Assembly: GCA_025055175.1 (NCBI GenBank)
Contig: JANWYT010000028.1
Location: 166,211-230,210, forward strand
Origin: Anaerolineae bacterium
Lineage (GTDB): Bacteria; Chloroflexota; Anaerolineae; Aggregatilineales; Phototrophicaceae
Length of the DNA stretch: 64,000 bases
Reading direction: 5' to 3'
In this document: one piece after another, positions 25,837 through 33,420 of the stretch
Numbering within the stretch: position 1 is the stretch's first letter
How the letters are laid out: each line of letters starts with the position of its first letter
The notes under the pieces: generated by a model
The model's input: the letters and a program-made list of their open reading frames with translations, nothing else
The model's database searches: none
What the model was told of the DNA's origin: nothing
Made by a program: the position numbers and the translations under genes

Positions 25837-25851
25837 ACTGTTCTGATCGGC

Positions 25852-25880
25852 TTGACAGCGCCAGAATGCTCGGTTAGGCT
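25852..25880 (+). promoter_or_regulatory. Candidate promoter of the tandem GNAT gene
   Basis: Perfect TTGACA (25852-25857), a 17-base spacer and TAGGCT (25875-25880, a weak -10). It explains why the in-frame TTG at 25852 is not the start codon. Confidence 0.45.
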
Positions 25881-25911
25881 TATGTGCTTCTTCATTGGGG
25901 AATGGCCTTCT

Positions 25912-26913
25912 ATGCTGAGCTTAAGCCTAACCTCCGATAGCGTCCAAGATGGCCCGCGCGCCGCCAACCTGCGCACCGACCTGGCAGCTATTGCTGACCT
26001 GATCGAACTTGTGTTCGCGCACACGATGGATGAAGGTGGACGCGCCGCTATCCGCGAAATGCGCTCGCTGGCCCGCCTAGGGCCTGGCCTGGGCCTCATG
26101 GCCAGCCTTAACGAAATGGCCTTAGGCATCAAGATGGGCTACGTCTGGATTGAGCAGGGTCAGCTCGTGGGCAATGTCTCCGTCTACCCTGCCAACTGGC
26201 CCGCTGATCTGGGTGAGACCTGGATCATCGCCAATGTGGGCGTACACCCGCAGTTCCAGCGACGCGGCATTGCGCGTCGCCTCATGCAGCTCTCGCTGGA
26301 TATGTTGGCTCTGCGCAGGGCCAAACGCGCCATCCTTCAGGTGGATTACGACAACCATCCCGCCATACACCTCTACGAGAGCCTGGGCTTCATCCGCGAG
26401 CGCGCCTGGGCCACTTGGCGACGTTCCAGCTTCCATCTTGCTCCTCCTGCTAATCAACAGACTGTCTTCATCACCCGCCGTCGACCAAGCGAATGGCGCG
26501 CCGAGATGGCCCTAGCTCAGCGCCTGCGCCCCGCTGAACAGGGTGGCCTGGGCTGGCTGAAGCCTCTGCACGTGTATGCCTTCAATCCACCCTGGACACG
26601 CCGTTTGCAGCAGTGGTTGAAGATGAGCAGTACCGAGCGCTTAATCGTACGCAGCGCCGATGAGCGCGAGCTACTAGCCAGCTTATGGATTGAGAACAGC
26701 TTTGGCGTGCTGAGTACGCGCCTGCTGCTGCTAGCCGATCCTAATCATCCCGACGCTGCCGAAGCCCTACTCAGCACCACCATACGGCGCTTTCGCACCT
26801 CCACCTTGCTCATCGAACATCCAGAAGACGACTTGGTCACTGGTCACTTGTTGGCCAGTTACCGCTTTCAGCGCGAGCGCAGCGTTTGGCACATGCGCTG
26901 GGATGTTCCCTGA
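25912..26913 (+). CDS. GNAT-family N-acetyltransferase with a second GNAT-like half
   Basis: 333 residues from ATG 25912, with GGGGAA at 25897-25902; the upstream in-frame starts (25852, 25882) lie in or next to the promoter. The N-terminal half (to ~residue 165) is a clear GNAT domain: WIIANVGVHPQFQRRGIARRLM holds the acetyl-CoA binding motif Q-x-x-G-I/G-x-A, and VDYDNHPAIHLYESLGF is the closing motif. The C-terminal half has weaker resemblance (DERELLASLWIEN, LLASYRFQRERSVWHMRW) and lacks a clear CoA loop. The substrate is unknown. It stands between a STAS-like gene and the ferredoxin gene. Confidence 0.8.
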   Translation: MLSLSLTSDSVQDGPRAANLRTDLAAIADLIELVFAHTMDEGGRAAIREMRSLARLGPGLGLMASLNEMALGIKMGYVWIEQGQLVGNVSVYPANWPADLGETWIIANVGVHPQFQRRGIARRLMQLSLDMLALRRAKRAILQVDYDNHPAIHLYESLGFIRERAWATWRRSSFHLAPPANQQTVFITRRRPSEWRAEMALAQRLRPAEQGGLGWLKPLHVYAFNPPWTRRLQQWLKMSSTERLIVRSADERELLASLWIENSFGVLSTRLLLLADPNHPDAAEALLSTTIRRFRTSTLLIEHPEDDLVTGHLLASYRFQRERSVWHMRWDVP

Positions 26914-26921
26914 GCCTGGTC

Positions 26922-26958
26922 TTTTTTTTTCATGCCTTTTTAACCCACGTGAAAAAGG
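26922..26958 (+). terminator. T9 tract and short hairpin after the GNAT gene
   Basis: Nine Ts at 26922-26930 follow the stop codon, and CCTTTTT/AAAAAGG (26935-26941 and 26952-26958) form a seven-base stem. The stem before the T-run is weak, so this is only a candidate. Confidence 0.35.
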
Positions 26959-26967
26959 GTATAACGA

Positions 26968-26983
26968 TGTGACAAAAGTCACA
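26968..26983. promoter_or_regulatory. Perfect CRP/FNR-family operator
   Basis: TGTGA-CAAAAG-TCACA, a complete 16-base palindrome matching the CRP consensus half-sites exactly. Its centre is 41.5 bases before the start site expected from the TATTAT -10 at 27005-27010, the class II activator position. It lies upstream of the ferredoxin gene. Confidence 0.65.
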
Positions 26984-27004
26984 GAAACCTGCATGTCGCT
27001 CTGC

Positions 27005-27010
27005 TATTAT
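27005..27010 (+). promoter_or_regulatory. -10 element of the ferredoxin gene
   Basis: TATTAT (one mismatch to consensus), with no good -35 at 17 bases, as expected for a promoter that depends on the activator site at 26968-26983. A long leader of ~57 bases would precede ATG 27074. Confidence 0.45.
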
Positions 27011-27073
27011 CACCTGCAATCACTAGATCGCGAATACCATCGTCTAATCTGGTTTGCTGAGGAGTAGTATCCC

Positions 27074-27427
27074 ATGACTCACATCATCACCAGCCTGTGC
27101 CTGCGCGACGGCGCGTGCATGGAGGTCTGCCCAGTTGAATGTATCGTCCCCGGTAAGCCGGAAGACGAGTGGCCCTGGTACTTCATCGACCCCGATACCT
27201 GCATTGACTGCGGCGCTTGCATTCCTGAATGTCCGTTTGAGGCCATCTTCATTGAAGAAGAAGTGCCTTCTGAATATGAGATGATGGAAGGTCAGGAACG
27301 CTTGCCCTTCGACACCAAGCAGATCGTCACCCACAAGGAAGGCGATATCGTCGATCTAACGCCGGACATCCAGCACAACTACGATTTCTTCGCCAAAGGC
27401 CCCGGCTACGAAGCGCTCAACATGTAG
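27074..27427 (+). CDS. Two-cluster ferredoxin
   Basis: 117 residues, with GAGGAG before the ATG. The first cluster ligands are C9, C16, C20 and C24 (CLRDGACMEVCPVEC); the spacing between the first two is wider than in the classical CxxCxxC motif, as in FdxA-type 7Fe/8Fe ferredoxins. The second set is CIDCGACIPECP (C49, C52, C55, C59). The C-terminal ~55 residues form an acidic extension (EEEVPSEYEMMEG ... VDLTPDIQHN). It should carry electrons in the cytoplasm. A perfect CRP/FNR-type operator upstream points to control by energy or redox state. A strong terminator follows. Donor and acceptor are not identified. Confidence 0.9.
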   Translation: MTHIITSLCLRDGACMEVCPVECIVPGKPEDEWPWYFIDPDTCIDCGACIPECPFEAIFIEEEVPSEYEMMEGQERLPFDTKQIVTHKEGDIVDLTPDIQHNYDFFAKGPGYEALNM

Positions 27428-27449
27428 CTGAGCAGCCCACAGCGCCGCG

Positions 27450-27481
27450 AAAAAAAACCCTGCCTGGGCGCGGGGTTTTTT
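27450..27481 (+). terminator. Rho-independent terminator of the ferredoxin gene
   Basis: A-tract plus CCC pairs with GGGG plus six Ts (27472-27481) around a GC-rich loop. It is a standard stem followed by a U-run. Confidence 0.85.
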
Positions 27482-27501
27482 GATTCTGCCTAGGACGAGC
27501 T

Positions 27502-27885
27502 ATGTTACCCACCAATTTTCCCATCCCTGACGATCTGTTAGAACTTACTCGCTTGCTGATCGAAGTGCGCAAACGTCCCGGCACAGAAGCGCGCTACAAA
27601 GCCTACCCTGCCATGCTCCAGCGTTTCCGCGATTTGCTGGCTAACTGCGACGATCCTGCCGTCTTGCGCCAAGTGATCGCTCTAGACAGTGGTTACTATC
27701 TGCTGGCCGCTTACCGTCAACAAGTGCTGGAGAAGCTCCTGGCGCAGCAGCGCAGCGCTGATGTGCTGCGTGCCTATGCGTTGCAGTTGGAGTTGTTTGG
27801 CGATGTGGACGAGTTTGGCGAAGCCAACACCGACGTCGACGACAGGATCGAAGCGCTGCTGCGCGAAGCGGATGAACTGGATTAA
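27502..27885 (+). CDS. Small helical hypothetical protein
   Basis: 127 residues, almost entirely alpha-helical (LLELTRLLIEVRKRPG, AYPAMLQRFRDLL, AVLRQVIALD, YRQQVLEKLLAQQ, DVLRAYALQLELFG), ending in an acidic tail. It could form a TPR- or HEAT-like helical bundle. No family is recognised. It starts 21 bases after the ferredoxin terminator and its 3' end overlaps the convergent methyltransferase gene by four bases. Confidence 0.6.
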   Translation: MLPTNFPIPDDLLELTRLLIEVRKRPGTEARYKAYPAMLQRFRDLLANCDDPAVLRQVIALDSGYYLLAAYRQQVLEKLLAQQRSADVLRAYALQLELFGDVDEFGEANTDVDDRIEALLREADELD

Positions 27886-28751
27886 GTCCCATCCACGCGC
27901 GCGCGCCATTCCAAGAATTCGCGCGCGAAGCCGCCTCTATCGGTGGCCACCAGCACCCCTGTTTGTTTGTTGATGACTAGCTCACCCAAGTGCTTGACCA
28001 ATTGGTTGATCTGCTGGCGCATGATGGCCATCACATCATCCCACAAGACATCGGGGGGCAGCTGCGGCTCGCGCAAGTCGCGAGTACTCTCCAGATATTC
28101 CATGGCTGGCTCAGCTTCTGGGAAGACGAGAGCGCTGGGGAAGTCGTGGCGCACCACGCCGAAGAAATAGCGCGATAGGTAGCGGGTGCCGTTCTCTAAC
28201 GCGAAAGCATCGGATGGCTGAGACGGAGCGCGCACCTGTGACGATGCGCCGCGTGAGAGCATGACGATGGCGCGGCGCATCAGCACTTGCAACTCAGGCA
28301 TGGTCTGCAAGCTGTTGGTGGCTGCCATGAGCAGGCCCTCTGGGCGCAAGATGCGGCGCATCTCGCGGATAGCTTGGTCAATGTCGCTGACATGGAAGAG
28401 CATATGATTGGCCATGACCACGTCGAAACTGGCACTGGGGAAGGGCAAATGCATGGCGTCACCCTGGACGCGATAGGTCGCCGGGTTTTTGTGCAGCATA
28501 CCTTCTAGCAAGTCTAGGCCTATGTATTGGCAAGTGGGCCAGCGAGCCATCAGCTTGTAATAATACAAGCCCGTACCACAGCCCACATCTAAGACGCGCT
28601 CCGTCCCCTGCAAGGGCAGGCAGCTCAGCGCCCATTCCGCGAAGCTGCGGTTGGGGATGGAGTACTTGTCGTGAATCTCCTGACGCAAGCGCAAGTGAGC
28701 GTCTGTCGCGTAGTGCTTGCGAATACGTTCGGCGTGATCGTGGTCACTCAT
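27882..28751 (-). CDS. Class I SAM-dependent methyltransferase
   Basis: 289 residues. The Rossmann-type methyltransferase core is at residues ~45-150: VLDVGCGTGLYYYKL (SAM-binding motif I), YIGLDLLEGML (motif II), GDAMHLPFPSASFDVVMANHMLFHV (motifs post-II and III), and LRPEGLLMAATNS. This is the Methyltransf_11/25 (UbiE/BioC-like) pattern. The C-terminal ~110 residues are a separate helical or mixed region. The substrate is unknown. It is in the same direction as cdsA and 50 bases downstream of nothing related, so no pathway can be named. Confidence 0.85.
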   Translation of the reverse strand: MSDHDHAERIRKHYATDAHLRLRQEIHDKYSIPNRSFAEWALSCLPLQGTERVLDVGCGTGLYYYKLMARWPTCQYIGLDLLEGMLHKNPATYRVQGDAMHLPFPSASFDVVMANHMLFHVSDIDQAIREMRRILRPEGLLMAATNSLQTMPELQVLMRRAIVMLSRGASSQVRAPSQPSDAFALENGTRYLSRYFFGVVRHDFPSALVFPEAEPAMEYLESTRDLREPQLPPDVLWDDVMAIMRQQINQLVKHLGELVINKQTGVLVATDRGGFAREFLEWRARVDGT

Positions 28752-28801
28752 GGGCTGTCCTGATGGTACGCTACCTGATGGCTCATATTATAACCAAAAA
28801 A

Positions 28802-29656
28802 TCAGAACCCGACTCGGCCGCTGAAGGCTAGAAATCCATAGTAGACCAGCGCCACCCAGAGCAGCGCGTCAACACGATCTAGCACACCACCGTGTCCTGG
28901 GAAGACATTTAGGCCTGGAACGGTGCTGTCCTTAACCCCAAAGTAGCGCTTGAGGCCGCTCTCAAACAAATCGCCCCATATAGCCACCAGCGCCGCCAAC
29001 ACCAGCAGCAGCAGCGTAGCAAAGCTGAGAGCATGCATTTGAGCCAGCACCAGGCTGGTGAGGGCTACAGAGCCGACGACTCCGCCTAGCGCGCCTTCGC
29101 GCGTTTTGTTGGGGGATAGGCGCGGCGCTAGCGGAGTCCTGCCGAAGGCGCTGCCGCACAAATAGGCAAAGGTATCCGTCCCCCAAGTGGAGAACAACAC
29201 GGCATACAACCAATTCACTCCCAGCGGCTCAATCTGACGTATGACCAGCAAGCAACCAGCCGGCACGGCCAGGTACAGCACGCCGCCTAGCGTAGTCAAA
29301 ATTCGGCTGGCGCTGGCCAAAGGCTGGCGCGTGCGCAACAGCTCCATGCCGAAGATGAGCAGAGCGCCGACCAAGAAAGCCATCTGGTACAGCAGGCTGT
29401 TTTGCAGATGGAAAGCCAGCACCACAGTCACCGCCACCCCTACCCCCACGACAGCATTGCTTTGCAGATGGCGCTGGCGCTCCATGTGGTAGAATTCCAG
29501 CGCGCCCAACACCACCAGCAGCAGGGCCAGGGCCAGCAGGACTAGACCGCCGCTGAAGGTAGCGAACATGACGAGAGGCAGCAGCACAATACCCGTCAGA
29601 GCGCGGGTGGTCATGTTGCTCATCGAACGCGGTGGACGAGGGCTAGCGGTGGTCAT
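28802..29656 (-). CDS. cdsA: Phosphatidate cytidylyltransferase
   Basis: 284 residues with about eight membrane segments. The CTP_transf_1 signature is at residues ~195-235: WGTDTFAYLCGSAFG, then SPNKTREGALGGVVGS, which holds the S-x-x-K-T-x-E-G core. The C-terminal WGDLFESGLKRYFGVKDS and FPGHGGVLDRVDALLW are also typical of CdsA. It makes CDP-diacylglycerol from phosphatidate and CTP for membrane phospholipid synthesis. Start candidates are ATG 29656, 29623 and 29614; none has a strong ribosome-binding site, so the longest is kept. The usual neighbours (uppS, dxr) are absent. Confidence 0.92.
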   Translation of the reverse strand: MTTASPRPPRSMSNMTTRALTGIVLLPLVMFATFSGGLVLLALALLLVVLGALEFYHMERQRHLQSNAVVGVGVAVTVVLAFHLQNSLLYQMAFLVGALLIFGMELLRTRQPLASASRILTTLGGVLYLAVPAGCLLVIRQIEPLGVNWLYAVLFSTWGTDTFAYLCGSAFGRTPLAPRLSPNKTREGALGGVVGSVALTSLVLAQMHALSFATLLLLVLAALVAIWGDLFESGLKRYFGVKDSTVPGLNVFPGHGGVLDRVDALLWVALVYYGFLAFSGRVGF

Positions 29657-29688
29657 AGGTCAGGCCATTGGCTTCGCAAGGGAGCGAA

Positions 29689-30102
29689 CTAGTTGAACTC
29701 GGAGTGGTCTTCGCGCGGCTTCCAGTTAATCTCACCCGTGGGAGGCTGACGTTCGATGCCATTGCGCCGCGCCTGGAAGGTCATCTGGTTGACATAGTAG
29801 CTGATTTGGTAGATGGCGTCGGCAGCTTTGTCGCGCCTGCGCTCGCTCAGGCGCTTATCCTGGGCCGACTGCTTGAAGCGCTCTACACAGGCCTGGTACA
29901 GTTCGAGCATGTGTGCGCCTAGCGTGTTGTCACCGCTCTGTTCGTAGTAATGGGCTAGCTCATACCAAGAGAAGATGAAGTCCCAAAACTGCTCATCCTC
30001 CAGGTAAGTGTGCTGCGCGTCAAAGCGAATCGCCTTGAACCGCGCCATGATGGCATCTTCAATTTTGCGCCGCTGCGCACCTACGATAAAGTCGTTATCC
30101 AT
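29689..30102 (-). CDS. Small helical protein of unknown function
   Basis: 137 residues from ATG 30102, with TTGGAGAG upstream; the in-frame TTG at 30129 is less likely. The sequence is helical and rich in aromatic residues (YLEDEQFWDFIFSWYELAHYYEQSG, AHMLELYQACVERF, DAIYQISYYVNQM). No family is recognised. It is 32 bases upstream of cdsA in the same direction and may share its transcript. No signal peptide or membrane segment is present. Confidence 0.6.
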   Translation of the reverse strand: MDNDFIVGAQRRKIEDAIMARFKAIRFDAQHTYLEDEQFWDFIFSWYELAHYYEQSGDNTLGAHMLELYQACVERFKQSAQDKRLSERRRDKAADAIYQISYYVNQMTFQARRNGIERQPPTGEINWKPREDHSEFN

Positions 30103-30305
30103 AGCTTTGCTCTCCAAGCCAACTAACAATCCAACGCAAGCCCAATCTTAGCGGTAATGGACAGTTTGCGCCACCGCCAGAGACAAAACCATCAAATCTT
30201 ATCTATTGCGGCGCTCCAAAAAAAGCGTATCATTGAGATGCCCTCAAGCTGCTCCACAACCTCGTCCACGCTTGACAACCGATGACTGCGGAGTGATCGC
30301 TCATC

Positions 30306-31238
30306 ATGCCCCAAACCACTGCCGACGCAGAAGACCCTCTCTCTGTGTCGCCTCAAGATGGATGGACTCCTGCCTCGCAGCCTACCTGGCGTGCCTGGCT
30401 GGCTCGCCACAGCGCTGTCCTGCTCTCCCTACCGACCCTGCTTTGGTTGCTCATCTTCTTCGTCGCCCCGCTGCTCATCATCCTGATGATGAGCGTCATG
30501 ACGCGCGGCGCCGGCGGCGTGCCGCAGCTCCCACTTACATTAGAACACTACGACCGAACCTTCAACATTTTCGGCGTCGTCCTCAATCGCTCACTGTGGA
30601 TCGCCTTCTGGACGACGCTGGCCTGTTTGCTATTAGCTTATCCGATGGCCGTCTTCATCCGCACGCGCCACAAGCCCTGGGTACGCAGCTTGGCGCTGTT
30701 CCTGGTGGTCTTGCCTTTCTGGACGAATTTCTTGGCGCGCACCTACGCCTGGCGTATGCTGTTGGGCAATGAGGGAATCATCAACAGCCTGCTGGCGCGC
30801 CTTGGATTGACTGAGCATGGTCTACAGTTGCTCAACACAGAGTTGGCAGTGATGATTGGTCTGGTGTACGGCTTCCTACCTTTCATGGTGCTGCCCATCT
30901 ATGCCAGCGTGGAGCGCTTCGACTTCAGATATGTAGAGGCGGCCACCGACCTGGGCGCGAATTATTGGCACACCTTTTGGCGCGTCATGCTGCCCATGAC
31001 GCTACCGGGCGTGCTGGCTGGTTGTGTGCTAGTCTTCGTGCCGTCCATAGGCGCGTTCGTCACTCCTGATTTGTTGGGCGGACGCAGCGGCCTGATGATC
31101 GGCAATCTCATCAACAGTCAATTCAAAGGCACGGGCAACATGCCGCTAGGCGCGGCCATGAGCGTCGTTTTACTCGCCTTCGTCCTGCTGCCGCTGGCGG
31201 CTTACCTGCGCATGAACCGCGAGGAGCGCCTAAACTGA
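30306..31238 (+). CDS. potB: Spermidine/putrescine ABC transporter permease PotB
   Basis: 310 residues, six membrane helices, of the PotB kind. The N-terminal ~35 residues are polar, then the first helix (TLLWLLIFFVAPLLIILMMSVM), a segment typical of PotB (LVVLPFWTNFLARTYAWRMLLGNEGIIN), the permease coupling motif EAATDLGANYWHTFWRVMLP(M)TLPG, and PSIGAFVTPDLLGG. With PotC it forms the channel across the membrane. The stop overlaps the potC start (ATGA at 31235-31238). Confidence 0.92.
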   Translation: MPQTTADAEDPLSVSPQDGWTPASQPTWRAWLARHSAVLLSLPTLLWLLIFFVAPLLIILMMSVMTRGAGGVPQLPLTLEHYDRTFNIFGVVLNRSLWIAFWTTLACLLLAYPMAVFIRTRHKPWVRSLALFLVVLPFWTNFLARTYAWRMLLGNEGIINSLLARLGLTEHGLQLLNTELAVMIGLVYGFLPFMVLPIYASVERFDFRYVEAATDLGANYWHTFWRVMLPMTLPGVLAGCVLVFVPSIGAFVTPDLLGGRSGLMIGNLINSQFKGTGNMPLGAAMSVVLLAFVLLPLAAYLRMNREERLN

Positions 31239-32170
31239 TGGCTTCATCTCCTGCTGCATTGCCATCTGCTGTGTCGTCTTCTGTCCCTGCCACCGCCAGG
31301 CGCGACAGGGACGCTGTCGGACGCGCCCTGGCTCGCTTGGGCTTCACTATCAGCAGCCTGAGCGGTTACTTCTTCCTATGGGCGCCCATCGTCTTGCTGA
31401 TCCTGTTCTCCTTCAACGACGGCCGCTCTGTCAACACCTGGTTTGGCTTCACCACCCGCTGGTACGAGGGAATCTTCGACAGCGCCCTAGACAAGCAGAG
31501 CAGCTTCCAAACCGCTGCTCTGCTGCGCGCCGTCGGCAATAGCCTGTTGGTGGGGCTGGCCAGCACCGCCATCGCCTGCGCACTGGGGACGACAGTCGCC
31601 TTGTCGCTGGCGCGTGGCACGTTCCCAGGTCGGCGTTGGTTAGACGCTCTGCTGCTCATGACGGTCATCTTTCCAGAGATTACTCAAGGAATTTCACTGG
31701 CTATCTTCTTCAAAGTTGCCTTCGACGGCATAGGTCTGTTCCTTGAGCCGCGCCCTCAGCCAGGCTTCGGTACGATCATCATTGGTCATGTAGTCTTCAC
31801 CGTATCTTATGTGGCCATCGTGGTGCGCGCGCGTCTGGCGGATATGAATCCACGCCTAGACGAAGCCGCCGCTGACCTGGGGGCAGATGGTTGGACGCGC
31901 TTCTGGCTCATCACCTTTCCACTGATCTTGCCTGGGATCGTAGCTGGCGCGCTGCTGGCCTTCACCTTGTCTCTAGATGATTTCGTCGTCACCTTCTTCT
32001 TGTCTGGCGTCGGCACAACTACCCTGCCTGTCTTCGTCTATGGCCTGCTCAAGGTCAGCGTCACACCAGACATCAACGCCGTGAGTACGCTCATGCTGCT
32101 GGCCTCTATGCTGATGATTGGTGTGTCGTTGCTGCTGCAAAATCGCAACAATCAGGATCGCAACTTTTAA
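31238..32170 (+). CDS. potC: Spermidine/putrescine ABC transporter permease PotC
   Basis: 310 residues. A Ser/Ala-rich N-terminal tail of ~45 residues, longer than in E. coli PotC, precedes six membrane helices. Family motifs: APIVLLILFSFNDGR, TWFGFTTRWYEG, LMTVIFPEITQGISLAIFF, EAAADLGADGWTRFWLITFPLILPG (coupling loop), LDDFVVTFFLSGVGTTTLPVFVYG. The gene overlaps potB by four bases and is followed 47 bases later by potD, so the three form an operon. Confidence 0.92.
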   Translation: MASSPAALPSAVSSSVPATARRDRDAVGRALARLGFTISSLSGYFFLWAPIVLLILFSFNDGRSVNTWFGFTTRWYEGIFDSALDKQSSFQTAALLRAVGNSLLVGLASTAIACALGTTVALSLARGTFPGRRWLDALLLMTVIFPEITQGISLAIFFKVAFDGIGLFLEPRPQPGFGTIIIGHVVFTVSYVAIVVRARLADMNPRLDEAAADLGADGWTRFWLITFPLILPGIVAGALLAFTLSLDDFVVTFFLSGVGTTTLPVFVYGLLKVSVTPDINAVSTLMLLASMLMIGVSLLLQNRNNQDRNF

Positions 32171-32217
32171 GTCTCTCTGTTCAGCACCGCCTGTCACACG
32201 AGGAGTTGTCATTCGCC

Positions 32218-33330
32218 ATGAAGAAGACTACCTTCACCTTCGCTGCCGTCCTCGTCCTAGCCCTGCCGCTGCTCGCCCAAAACGCCAACCCTACGCCCTT
32301 CGTCGCCCCCACCAGCGCCGACATCACTTGGACTTGTCCGCCTGGCTTCCAGGGCCAGCAGCTCAACGTTTATAACTGGACGACCTACATCGGCAACGAC
32401 ACCCTGGCCGATTTTGAGCGCTTGTGTGGCGTGACCGTCGTCTACGACAACTACGACAGCAACGAATCGCTCATCGCTCGCTTGCGCCAGGGCAACCCCG
32501 GCTACGACGTGGCCTTCCCCACCGAGTACGCCGTCCTCATCTTGGCACGCGAAGGCCTACTCCAGACGATAGACATGAACAAGATCCCCAACTACGCCAC
32601 CAACATCCCCAAACGCTGGAAGGGCCTGTTCCACGATCCCAACGAGCAGTACAGCGTCCCCTATTTGTGGGGCAGCGCTGGCATCGGCTACAACGTCAAT
32701 AAAATTGCCGAAGTCACCAGTTGGAACGATCTGTTCAACTACAACGGCCCTACTGCCTGGTTTGGTGATCCGCGCAACATGATGAGCGTCGGCCTGCTCA
32801 TGCTGGGCCATGACCCCAACAGCACCAACCCCGATGAAATCCGCGCCGCTCGCGACTACCTGCTGGAGAAGGCCGCCAACGTCGTCAGCTTCCACAGCGA
32901 CGACGGCCAGGCCCAACTAGAGGCCGGCAACGTTGACATGGTGGTGGAATACGACGGCGATGTGTACACCATGATGGCCGAGTGCCAGTGCGGCGACTTC
33001 GACTACGCCATTCCTCAGGAAGGCGCGCCACTGAACGTGGCTGCTATGGTCATCCCGACAGGCGCTCAGAACCCGGCCCTGGCCCATGTCTTCATCGACT
33101 ACATCCTCGATCCCGTCGTGGGCGCGATGATCGTCAACGACACCAGCTATCCAGGTCTCAATCAAGCAGCTATCGACGCTGGCCTGATCTCGCCAGAGCT
33201 ACTGGCCACCAGCGTTTACCAGCTCAGCGAAGAAGCGTTTGCCCGCATGTACTTCTTGCAGGACGTGGGCGAAGCGGAACAGCTCTACAACGACGCCTGG
33301 GATGAGATTCGCATTCTGGCTGGCCAATAA
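32218..33330 (+). CDS. potD: Spermidine/putrescine-binding protein PotD
   Basis: 370 residues from ATG 32218 (AGGAG at 32199-32205; the in-frame TTG at 32206 directly follows this site). Signal peptide ends near LLAQN; the next ~35 residues are Pro/Thr-rich. The PotD/PotF fold begins at LNVYNWTTYIGNDTLADFERLCGVTV, with YDVAFPTEYAVLILAREGLL, VPYLWGSAGIGYNVNKI and YAIPQEGAPLNVAAMVIP, including conserved ligand-cleft residues. It delivers polyamines to PotBC. The PotA ATPase is not encoded in the window. Confidence 0.92.
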   Translation: MKKTTFTFAAVLVLALPLLAQNANPTPFVAPTSADITWTCPPGFQGQQLNVYNWTTYIGNDTLADFERLCGVTVVYDNYDSNESLIARLRQGNPGYDVAFPTEYAVLILAREGLLQTIDMNKIPNYATNIPKRWKGLFHDPNEQYSVPYLWGSAGIGYNVNKIAEVTSWNDLFNYNGPTAWFGDPRNMMSVGLLMLGHDPNSTNPDEIRAARDYLLEKAANVVSFHSDDGQAQLEAGNVDMVVEYDGDVYTMMAECQCGDFDYAIPQEGAPLNVAAMVIPTGAQNPALAHVFIDYILDPVVGAMIVNDTSYPGLNQAAIDAGLISPELLATSVYQLSEEAFARMYFLQDVGEAEQLYNDAWDEIRILAGQ

Positions 33331-33420
33331 GTTGCTTGCCAAACGAGGAGTAGAAGACGCCTCCTAATTGCTACACTTGGAGGTGTGTCCACCCTAAGTG
33401 CCACTGCCCTCGGAAACCTT

